From JAWKTM01 sp041399085 (lineage in GTDB: Bacteria > Planctomycetota > Planctomycetia > Pirellulales > Pirellulaceae), in NCBI GenBank assembly GCA_041399085.1, contig JAWKTM010000106.1, positions 1-15,616 on the forward strand: a DNA stretch of 15,616 nt. The letters run 5' to 3'. Below, piece by piece: positions 1 to 5,809 of the stretch (positions within the stretch are counted from its first letter, which is position 1; every line of letters begins with the position of its first letter). The position numbers were made by a program, and so were the translations under genes. Under the pieces are notes generated by a model, which saw only the letters and a list, made by a program, of their open reading frames with translations, made no database searches and had not been told where the DNA came from.

Positions 1-129
1 GGTGCCTTGATCCGCCGCGGATTCTGGTTGCGATTCGCCATCGTTCGGCTGCGTGGAAGCGATCGCGGCTCGATCCGCCGAATCGACGAACAGTTCGGGG
101 TCGGTGTAGGGAAAGTTGTCGTTGTTCAT
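1..129 (-). CDS. N-terminal fragment of an unidentified protein coupled to hsp20 (runs off left edge)
   Basis: Only the first 43 codons are inside the window, starting MNNDNFPYTDPELFVDS and continuing as an acidic, Ser/Ala/Gln-rich stretch with no recognisable domain. The start is well supported: its ATG overlaps the hsp20 stop as ATGA, and a strong Shine-Dalgarno (AGGAGGGA) lies about five bases upstream inside the last hsp20 codons. This implies translational coupling, so the product is probably made with Hsp20 and may act in the same stress or protein quality-control response. A Lon-type protease or another chaperone partner would fit such a position, but nothing visible in these 43 residues identifies one. 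The function is left open. Confidence 0.75.
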   Translation of the reverse strand, partial: MNNDNFPYTDPELFVDSADRAAIASTQPNDGESQPESAADQGT

Positions 130-524
130 GAACTTCCCTCCTGGGAGAGCGAGATTAACAGCATGCCGTCGCGATAATCGACTTGGATGTCCAGTTGCTC
201 GATCTCGATGGGCAATTCAATGCGTCGTTCAAACTGCGAGTAGCAAATCTCCATCGAGTAAGCCTGTTGTCCGTCGATGACGCGACAATCGCGGCGTTCG
301 CCGGTGATGACCAACTGACGCTGCCGACAGGAAACTCGGATTTCGTCGCGTCGCACCCCGGCTAAATCCACTTTCACGAGCCAACCGCGCGGACAGCGAT
401 ACACGTCCACCGGTGGCTGCCAATCCGGCGCACAGGGATGTCGGGTCGGTACAAAGAACGAATGTCGTTCAGCCATCGTGATTGGTGCCGATTCGAGGTT
501 GCGGCGATATCGGGCGACTGCCAT
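126..524 (-). CDS. Hsp20 / alpha-crystallin family small heat-shock protein
   Basis: This 132-residue protein is the usual size for a bacterial small heat-shock protein, an ATP-independent cytoplasmic holdase that binds unfolding proteins. Residues from about 37 to 130 fit the alpha-crystallin beta-sandwich. They include PPVDVYRCPRGWLVKVDLAGV, then DEIRVSCRQRQLVITGERR, a central FERRIELP strand and a C-terminal DGMLLISL strand. That last strand is the usual conserved region near the end of the fold. No C-terminal IXI anchor is evident after it. The start is uncertain: the first ATG (524) has no good ribosome site, and a second Met at 476 would give a 116-residue protein beginning MAERHSFF. 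A sigma-54 type promoter at 557-573 predicts a transcript start near 546, which allows either. The gene is coupled to the partial gene at 1-129. Confidence 0.93.
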   Translation of the reverse strand: MAVARYRRNLESAPITMAERHSFFVPTRHPCAPDWQPPVDVYRCPRGWLVKVDLAGVRRDEIRVSCRQRQLVITGERRDCRVIDGQQAYSMEICYSQFERRIELPIEIEQLDIQVDYRDGMLLISLSQEGSS

Positions 525-556
525 TTCGTCAGCGGTTTTGGCTGTGGGAGAACAAT

Positions 557-573
557 GGCAAGTGATGTGCCAA
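557..573 (-). promoter_or_regulatory. Predicted sigma-54 (RpoN) -24/-12 promoter for hsp20
   Basis: Read on the minus strand, this 17-mer is TTGGCAC-ATCAC-TTGCC. It matches the RpoN consensus YTGGCAC-N5-TTGCW at every invariant position, with the GG and GC doublets at the required spacing. Transcription would start about 12 bases downstream, near position 546, leaving a leader of about 22 nt before the first hsp20 ATG. The site is also an imperfect inverted repeat (TGGCA-N7-TGCCA), so a weaker GG/GC pair points toward the plus-strand gene at 710. Dependence on an enhancer-binding activator is known for this promoter class; no activator gene or upstream site was identified here. Confidence 0.65.
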
Positions 574-709
574 CGCTACGCACCGAGATTTGTCCACTTT
601 GGGCCAGCGAACTATACTTGGACATTCCAACCCGGCTGTGCTCGGCGGAGCTTTCACGCAGCCACATCGCCTCCCGCCATTTCGTGCTCACCAGAGGAGT
701 TTGCTCGCC

Positions 710-1384
710 ATGCGTTTTCGTTCGTTCGCAACTTTGTTCACCCTGGTTTTGTCGGCTCAAACGGCCTTGGCCATCGACCATCGCGTGGAAAAGCTGGACG
801 AAGCCGCTCCGGCCGATGCGTTGTCGCCCGAAATCGCCGGCCAACTGGCTGAGTCCGGCGTGCGAGTTATTCGCGGTTCGTCGCGGACGCTGTGCGACAT
901 TTGGCTCACCAAGCAATGGCCGCTGAAATCGTTGGAAGCGGGCGCGGATTTGATCTATCCGTTTCAGCCGGGCCAATTGATTGGGGTCGTGCGGTTCGAT
1001 CGCAAAAGCAGTGATTTTCGCGATCAGGAGATTGAGGAAGGTGTCTACACGTTGCGTTACGCCCAGCAGCCGGTCGACGGAGCTCATGTCGGAACGTCAA
1101 TCACGCGAGACTTTTTGCTGGTCGTAAAGGCCGAAGCGGACAAGTCCGCGGAACCGCTGGCTTACAAGCCTTTGGCCGAGAAGAGCGCGGCCGCCGTGCA
1201 GACGTCGCATCCCGGTTTGCTGTCGATGCAACGCGTGCCGGAAGAAGCGGGCGACACGCCGGCGATTCGCGAAGACGAGGAAAAGGAATGGTGGATCGTA
1301 CGGTTGACCGGCAAGGCGGCCGTCGAAGGCAAGCAGTCCGCGATGCCAATCGACTTGGTCATCGTCGGCCAAGCGACCGAATAG
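710..1384 (+). CDS. Secreted protein of unknown function (224 aa)
   Basis: I do not recognise the family with confidence. Translation from the ATG at 710 gives 224 residues. The start is chosen because it has a purine-rich ribosome site (AGAGGAG) about 12 bases upstream and opens directly into a classical signal peptide: MRFRSF, a hydrophobic core, then cleavage after AQTALA. The longer frame from 590 would bury this signal. The mature part has a compact region (about residues 40-120) with LTKQWPLKS, GQLIGVVRFDR and EEGVYTLRYAQQPVDG. This vaguely recalls DUF2911-type beta domains, a resemblance too weak to name. A more acidic, lower-complexity tail (about 130-200) follows, with a final strand-like segment ending IDLVIVGQATE. 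No catalytic motif or membrane anchor is seen. It lies 53 bases before the next secreted-type gene and is probably cotranscribed with it. Confidence 0.8.
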   Translation: MRFRSFATLFTLVLSAQTALAIDHRVEKLDEAAPADALSPEIAGQLAESGVRVIRGSSRTLCDIWLTKQWPLKSLEAGADLIYPFQPGQLIGVVRFDRKSSDFRDQEIEEGVYTLRYAQQPVDGAHVGTSITRDFLLVVKAEADKSAEPLAYKPLAEKSAAAVQTSHPGLLSMQRVPEEAGDTPAIREDEEKEWWIVRLTGKAAVEGKQSAMPIDLVIVGQATE

Positions 1385-1437
1385 TGGGCGCTCCGTCAGC
1401 CTCGCATCCCTTCCACACTCGGACAATAAGGAAACGC

Positions 1438-1982
1438 ATGCGAAACAACGCGCCAACTCGTACTCGTACTCGTACTCGTACTCGCCCCCCCCACGCCACC
1501 TCATTCGCACGCTTCTCGCAGCATTTCTTACCACCGCCGTCCTCGCATCATCAACTTCGCCAGCGCGCGCATGACAAGCCTCCGACCGCAACTCAGCGCG
1601 CCCTCACCGGCCGCGTGGTGTACTTGGCCGAAGCGCTTACCAAAAGCTGCATGGTGTGAAGACTGTCGACGAAGCTCGGCAGAACACGCTGGCTCTCCAG
1701 ACCGACGACGAATCAATTGATTCCGATTGTCGAAGATGTTGCATGACGGCCTTCCGTCGCGACGATCGGCTGAAAAAGATGCGGAGGTCCGAGTTGCTCG
1801 TGCGTCGCTATGAGCGTGCCGGCCGTGCAGATTATTCGCGTGTTCGAGCTGACGGACGAAGGTCGTTTCAGATTGGACTACTAGTGCGATATCTGTGCAA
1901 TCGCCATGTTTGAATTGAAGCCTGCGACTGCTGCCAAGGCCCGATCGAATTGCGACGACGCCCGGCATGCGACGATCGCTAG
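1438..1982 (+). pseudogene. Frameshifted secreted protein with cysteine-rich C-terminus, family undescribed
   Basis: No single frame is open, but frame-hopping recovers a coherent protein. The ATG at 1438 has a good ribosome site (AAGGAAA). It begins MRNNAPTRTRTRTRTR, encoded by a hexanucleotide repeat. After the C8 run a shift gives a signal peptide (RHLIRTLLAAFLTTAVLAS ending in an ARA cleavage site). Later segments read GRVVYLAEALTK, LHGVKTVDEARQNTLALQTDD, LIPIVEDV, FRRDDRLKKMRR, ELLVRRYER, PAVQIIRVFELTDEGRF and finally CDICAIAMFELKP then CDCCQGPIELRRRP. The cysteine pattern (C-x2-C, then C-x-C-C) suggests metal or cofactor binding. Similar cysteine-rich tails occur, as far as I recall, in uncharacterised planctomycete secreted proteins. 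About seven lesions are needed, including an in-frame TAG at 1882 where Trp is expected. It is either a decayed gene or, more likely given other genes here, a run of sequence errors. Confidence 0.6.
1456..1485 (+). repeat. ACTCGT hexanucleotide tandem repeat followed by a C8 run
   Basis: Four perfect ACTCGT units and a fifth ending in C run into a homopolymer of eight C at 1485-1492. In the frame of the ATG at 1438 the repeat encodes alternating Thr-Arg, forming the basic n-region ahead of a signal peptide. Unit number changes preserve frame; C-run length changes do not. One added C would join the start codon to the signal-peptide frame. Confidence 0.9.
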
Positions 1983-2026
1983 AGCTTTGTGACGACTGCG
2001 ATTTAGAGCCGAGTGCCTGGACTCAA

Positions 2027-2077
2027 AGTGTGTGCCTCGGGGAAGAGTGTGTGCCTGGGGTCGAGCGAAGCCCCCAG
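2027..2077 (+). repeat. Short direct repeat plus hairpin upstream of the Nei gene (REP-like)
   Basis: Two near-identical copies of AGTGTGTGCCT(C)GGGG occur at 2027-2042 and 2046-2060. The second copy forms the left arm of a hairpin: CTGGGG pairs with CCCCAG across a ten-base loop (tcgagcgaag). A stem of this sequence type lies between genes and has the look of a dispersed extragenic palindrome. Whether it is repeated elsewhere in the genome cannot be seen here. It lies about 45 bases before the Nei start codon and could affect its leader. Confidence 0.5.
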
Positions 2078-2123
2078 ACGAATTGCGTTAACGGATTGCT
2101 TCACGAACTCACGGACGAAACTC

Positions 2124-2942
2124 ATGCCCGAAGGCGACACATTATTTCGTATCGCTCGCACGTTGCGGCCGATCATGCGCGAGCAAACGATTCAAGCCGC
2201 TCGGCGGGGCCGCGATTGGTTTCGTATCGATGCCGATTCGTTTGTCGGACGCGTCGTGACCGAGGTGGAAGCTCGCGGTAAACACTTGCTGATTCATTTG
2301 GATGACGGCCGAGCGATTCATTCCCATCTGGGCATGACCGGATCATGGCATGTCTATCATCCGGGCCAACCGTGGCTGAAACCCGTACGCCGAGCGGCTT
2401 TGGTTTTCGAACTGGCCGAATGGACGATCGTATGTTTCTCGCCCAAGTCGCTGGAGACGCTGTCGCCGATGGGATTACGCCAGCAGTCGTATCTCCGCAA
2501 TCTGGGCCCCGATCTGCTGTCGCCCGATTTTGACGAGGAAGCCGCGTTGGCTCGCTACCGATTTCACGGCGAACTGCCGATTGGCGAAGCGGTGATGGAT
2601 CAGACGCTGGCGTGTGGAATCGGCAACGAATACAAATCCGAGATTCTGTTTCTGGAACGGCTCGACCCGTTTCGGCCGGTCGAACAGATGAGCGACGAGC
2701 AGGTGTTGTCGCTGCTGCGGCGAGCTCGCTGGTTGATGCATCGCAATCTACGAGGCGGTCCGCGCCAGACTCGTTTCGGGCACGGCAAGGCGCGCGTATG
2801 GGTTTACGGCCGCGCGGGCGAAGAGTGCTATGAGTGCGGTACCGCGATCCAAATGCGTCGGCAAGGCGATTTGGGCCGTTCGACTTACTGGTGCCCAGCG
2901 TGCCAGTCGTCGAGTTGTCCGCCAGAAGGAAAGCGGGGATGA
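2124..2942 (+). CDS. Fpg/Nei family DNA glycosylase / AP lyase (Nei-like, endonuclease VIII type)
   Basis: This 272-residue base-excision repair enzyme removes oxidised bases and cleaves the abasic site by beta/delta elimination. The start at 2124 is fixed by biology: the mature protein must begin with Pro2-Glu3, and MPEGDT opens here; in-frame codons upstream from 2013 lack family similarity. MPEGDT rather than MPELPEV points to the Nei branch. Visible elements are the catalytic Pro2 and Glu3, the beta-strand Lys53 in ARGKHLLIHL, and a helix-two-turn-helix region (about 145-200) containing ACGIGNEYKSEIL. A zinc finger follows with Cys235, Cys238, Cys257 and Cys260 and the DNA-contacting Arg252 in LGRSTYW. 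The final residues PPEGKRG are encoded by the arm of a palindromic repeat that also contains the stop codon. No lesions are seen. Its neighbours give no operon partner. Confidence 0.92.
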   Translation: MPEGDTLFRIARTLRPIMREQTIQAARRGRDWFRIDADSFVGRVVTEVEARGKHLLIHLDDGRAIHSHLGMTGSWHVYHPGQPWLKPVRRAALVFELAEWTIVCFSPKSLETLSPMGLRQQSYLRNLGPDLLSPDFDEEAALARYRFHGELPIGEAVMDQTLACGIGNEYKSEILFLERLDPFRPVEQMSDEQVLSLLRRARWLMHRNLRGGPRQTRFGHGKARVWVYGRAGEECYECGTAIQMRRQGDLGRSTYWCPACQSSSCPPEGKRG

Positions 2943-2988
2943 ATCGCCGCACTCCAAATTTGGAGTGCGGGGCCTTGTCCCCGCTTTC
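2929..2988. repeat. 60-nt nested palindrome (REP-like element / possible terminator) overlapping the Nei stop
   Basis: The core at 2947-2970 is a perfect 24-base palindrome, CCGCACTCCAAA joined to its exact reverse complement. It is flanked by outer arms GAAAGCGGGGA (2929-2939) and TCCCCGCTTTC (2978-2988), which are perfect 11-base complements, separated from the core by seven unpaired bases on each side. The Nei TGA (2940-2942) lies in the left internal loop. The structure could stop transcription or protect the 3' end, though it has no U-tract of the intrinsic-terminator kind. Its nested design looks more like a dispersed extragenic palindrome. Confidence 0.75.
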
Positions 2989-3084
2989 TCTTTGCACTTC
3001 GATAAGCTCAACGCCGCGTAAGAACGATGCGCGGCGCCAAGCTCTCGTAAGAGTCTCGCAAAAACTCGCTTCCGAGCTCGCGGC

Positions 3085-4128
3085 CTAACTCTTGGCCGGG
3101 ATGGCGAAATCGCCGTGCATGTCGCGCCACACGCAGTGGATGTGATTCGCTGGATTGCCAGCGGCGTCGGGCTGGGTGTTAACGAACTCGATCAGAAACG
3201 TCGAGCCTTGAATGCGGTAGTAGTGGCCCACGCCTGGCTTCGTCGCGCCGGCCCAAGCGAAACGCACGTCGTCGGGGCCAGCCTCCTTGATCGCATCAAT
3301 GCGTTCGTCGTAAATCGGACGCGGCAAATTCCGTGCATATTCGCTGACCAAACGACGCATCAGCTCCTTCTGCTGGTCGTTTAAATCGCCGTAGCGAATA
3401 CCGACGTTTTCGTCGGCCGGCGGTTGCGGGCTGCCAGCCTCGCGAATTTCGGCCGGTGCCTTGTCGGCGATGATCGCTTGCTTTTTCTGTTCGTCGTCGA
3501 GCGACTGCACCAACTCGAACGCCAGTGTCTCTTCGAGCGCCAAGACGCGGGTGCCTTTTTCAATGTCGGACCCCTCGACGTCGCTCATCACCAACGCTGG
3601 ATTCGCCGCGAAGAACGTCGGCGTCGAGCTGGCGACTTTGCCGCCGTCGACCACGAAATTCAGCGAAAGGTGGTGGCCTTCGATGCTCAAGCCCCAGCGA
3701 CCGTCTTCCTTGGGTTCGCCGAACAGCGTGAAGTAATAGCGTTCGGGATCGCGAATCGGGCCGCCCGTGCGCCCCTTCTCCAACTCCCGCAGCAACGCTT
3801 CAAGCTGCATGATCTTGCGGGCCTTGCCATAGCCGACTTCGCTCAACGACGACTTGAGCAACTGCATGGCCGCCTTGCGCTGTTCGTCGTTCATGAACTT
3901 CACTTGCAAGCCCTTGCGTTCATCCTTGGGGATGAAGTGCCAATCGACGCGTTTTGGCGTGTCGTAATCCAGCAGCGATGTCTTGCGCTGTTCGTCGGTC
4001 AGCGTCTTCAGATACGCTTGCCCCGCGGTCGTCATATCCACGCCCGGCGCGGCTTCCTTGAAATGCGAACGCACCACTCCGGCGACGGCCAGCGTAAACA
4101 AACACAAAAACACGGCTCGGCGTTTCAT
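3085..4128 (-). CDS. DUF3500 domain protein, exported
   Basis: This intact 347-residue protein begins with a signal peptide or membrane anchor (MKRRAVFLCLFTLAVAGVV, about residues 1-20) and has an excellent ribosome site (AAGGAG, seven bases upstream). The rest is recognisable as DUF3500. The evidence is the alternating LTDEQRK-type helices, the segment GHHLSLNFVV followed by TPTFFAANPA (middle), GTRVLALEETLAFELVQSL, the YGDLNDQQKELM helix and a C-terminal YYRIQGSTFLIEFVNTQ then NHIHCVWRDMHGDF block. The function of DUF3500 is not established; the conserved His residues in HHLSLN and NHIH might bind a metal, which is inference. It starts 45 bases after the hisG stop on the same strand, so cotranscription with the his genes is possible, but a role in histidine synthesis is not suggested by the protein. 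Confidence 0.88.
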   Translation of the reverse strand: MKRRAVFLCLFTLAVAGVVRSHFKEAAPGVDMTTAGQAYLKTLTDEQRKTSLLDYDTPKRVDWHFIPKDERKGLQVKFMNDEQRKAAMQLLKSSLSEVGYGKARKIMQLEALLRELEKGRTGGPIRDPERYYFTLFGEPKEDGRWGLSIEGHHLSLNFVVDGGKVASSTPTFFAANPALVMSDVEGSDIEKGTRVLALEETLAFELVQSLDDEQKKQAIIADKAPAEIREAGSPQPPADENVGIRYGDLNDQQKELMRRLVSEYARNLPRPIYDERIDAIKEAGPDDVRFAWAGATKPGVGHYYRIQGSTFLIEFVNTQPDAAGNPANHIHCVWRDMHGDFAIPAKS

Positions 4129-4141
4129 CGGTCACTCCTTC

Positions 4142-4193
4142 GTCAATGATCTTGTTGAATCGATCGCGTTGAATCAGTCAATGATCTTGTTGA
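4142..4193. repeat. 17-nt direct repeat duplicating the 3' end of hisG
   Basis: GTCAATGATCTTGTTGA occurs at 4142-4158 and again at 4177-4193, 35 bases apart. The second copy is the end of hisG (encoding INKIID just before the stop); the first is in the gap between hisG and the DUF3500 gene. It looks like a small local duplication. Confidence 0.8.
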
Positions 4194-5048
4194 TCGGATA
4201 CTCGACGATGCCGCGAGCTCCGGCTTCCTTCAGACGCGGCACGATCGAGCGAACGAAGCGTTCTTCGACGATCGTGTTCACGTCCACCCAATTGGCGTCG
4301 GATAACGCGGCCACGGTCGGCGTTTGCAGAGCCGGCAGCAGGCTCAAAATCTCGTCCAGTCGAGTGCGTTCGACGTTCATCATCAAGCCGACTTTGCCTT
4401 CGGCCGCCAAGCAAGACTGTAACATCAATGAGATGTTGTCCAGCTTCGATTTCTTCCAAGGGTCCGCGAACGCCTTTATTGGCGATAAACCGCGTCGTAC
4501 TTTGTAGCACTTCGTCCACGATTCGCAGGTTGTTCGCACGAAGCGAGCTGCCTGTCTCGGTCACCTCGACGATCGCATCCGCCAGCTTCGGCGGCTTGAC
4601 CTCGGTCGCGCGCTCAGAAACTCAACCGTCGCCTCGACCTCATGCCGAGCGAGAAAAGCCTTCGTCAAACCGACGGCCTCGGTTGCGATCCGCTTGCCCT
4701 GCAAATCCTTGACCATTGCACCGGCGAATCTTCGGGAACGCACAGCACCCAGCGAACCGGCCGGCGGCTGACCTTCGAGAAAATCAGCTCGCAAACTTCC
4801 ACCACATCGGCTTGCGTCTCAGCACCCAATCGTGCCCGGTGATTCCGGCGTCCAAAATGCCTTGCTCGACATACCGAGCCATCTCTTGGGCACGGATCAA
4901 CAGGCATTCTGATCTCGTCGTCGTCGATCGTCGGATAATACGACCGCGACGAAAACGTGATGCGATAACCAGCCTTGCGAAACAGCTCGGCCGTTGCCTC
5001 CTGCAAGCTGCCCGCCGGAATGCCAAGTTTCAGAATGTTGTCAGCCAT
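4174..5048 (-). CDS. hisG: ATP phosphoribosyltransferase, long form (HisG), frameshifted
   Basis: HisG condenses ATP and PRPP, the first step of histidine biosynthesis. The protein begins MADNILKLGIPAGSLQEAT at 5048 and ends NKIID at 4174, about 290 residues, the length of the long form with a C-terminal regulatory domain. Recovered pieces in order are GYRITFSSRSYYP, CLLIRAQEMARYVEQGILD, AGITGHDWVL, ETQADVVEVCELIFSK, VRWVLCVPEDSPV, MVKDLQGKRIATE, ATEVKPPKLADAIVEVTETG, NNLRIVDEVLQSTTRFIANK, DPWKKSKLDNISLMLQ, and the ACT-like tail with KVGLMMNVE, NWVDVNTIVEE and GARGIVEYPINKIID. At least five frame changes are needed, near 4906 (extra A), 4819 (missing G), 4708 (missing A), 4613 and 4470. An essential biosynthetic gene this damaged suggests consensus error. 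The upstream neighbour is hisI. Confidence 0.88.
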
Positions 5049-5122
5049 ATTTTCGGTGGATGTTCGGGAACGTTGATCGGAAGCGACGCGGCGGTCGAGC
5101 GACTCGGCTCGGCGCGGGTCGC

Positions 5123-5550
5123 TTAATGTTTCTTGTAAACCTCGGCCGGATCGAATACTCGCTCGCCGATCACTTCTCGACTTGGCCGTCTTCAGTCAGC
5201 CGGCGGAAGAAGCAACTGCGGTAACCTTCGTGGCAAGCCGCGCCGCCGATCTGATGCACCTTGGCCAGCAGCGTGTCGGCGTCGCAGTCGAAGTAAAGTT
5301 CCTTCAGCTCCTGCACGTTGCCGCTCTCTTCGCCCTTTCGCCACAGCTTCTGGCGGCTGCGGCTGTAATACACGACGCGGCCCGTGCGGCGAGTTTCGTC
5401 GTAAGCTTCGCGGTTCATATAGGCCAGCATCAGCACGTCGCCGGACTCGGCGTCTTGAGCGATGACGGGGATCAAATCGTGCTTGTCGAAATCGGGTCCG
5501 TTCACTTGCGGCTCGGTCGGTTGAAGGCAACGTCGGCGTCCAGCAGGCAA
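5123..5550 (-). CDS. hisI: Phosphoribosyl-AMP cyclohydrolase (HisI), frameshift near the 3' end
   Basis: HisI opens the adenine ring of phosphoribosyl-AMP, the third step of histidine synthesis. The body is intact: PVIAQDAESGDVLMLAYMNREAY, then RTGRVVYYSRSRQKLWRKG, ESGNVQELKELYFDCDADT with the metal-binding Asp cluster, and GGAACHEGYRSCFF with the zinc cysteines. No HisE (PRA-PH) domain follows, so this is the single-function form. The frame stops at 5170, but adding one G near 5173 continues it as KVIGERVFDPAEVY to a TAA at 5123-5125, the normal-looking end. The start is unsure: the first in-frame candidate is a TTG at 5550 with no ribosome site, and an in-frame stop lies close upstream; the true N-terminus may also be hidden by an indel. 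hisG follows 74 bases downstream. Confidence 0.9.
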
Positions 5551-5659
5551 GTCGCCACGGGGCGGGCGACTTTCGGCCGGAAATCAAAACGGGCCAGAAT
5601 ACCAAGAACCCGCGAAGCGACCAGCCGCTGGCTTATGTCCGACGCCGGTCGAAGGCCGT

Positions 5660-5688
5660 TTGAATCGCGCGGGGCGACCAGCTACGAT
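5660..5688 (+). promoter_or_regulatory. Possible sigma-70 type promoter for moxR
   Basis: TTGAAT, a 17-base spacer and TACGAT match the -35 and -10 consensus at four of six positions each with ideal spacing. It lies in the divergent hisI-moxR gap, about 120 bases before the moxR ATG. Such matches arise often by chance, so this is a weak call. Confidence 0.25.
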
Positions 5689-5809
5689 GGCTCACTCCGA
5701 CAACTGAATTTGACCCGCCCGAATACGGACGGCAAGTGTTTTCGCGGTCGCTTGGCCGTGAGATTCCCGCCGCCGCTCCCATTCACTTCCCGCCTGACCG
5801 AGACCAACC

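Noticed and set aside
374..1087. 237-codon minus-strand frame spanning hsp20 and the secreted gene
   Set aside because: It overlaps two better supported genes, crosses the predicted promoter region and shows no domain.
3424..4149. Long open frame of 241 codons on the plus strand opposite the DUF3500 gene
   Set aside because: It mirrors a real gene with signal peptide, ribosome site and family motifs on the minus strand; such antisense frames are expected in GC-rich coding DNA and its product has no recognisable domain.
4174..5048. Programmed frameshifting in hisG and the other broken genes
   Set aside because: The shifts are many, of mixed sign and not at slippery heptamers; no family with such recoding is known for these genes.
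5551..5570. GTCGCC/GGCGAC hairpin just upstream of the hisI start as a terminator or attenuator
   Set aside because: A six-base stem with no U-tract or leader peptide; too weak to call in GC-rich sequence.
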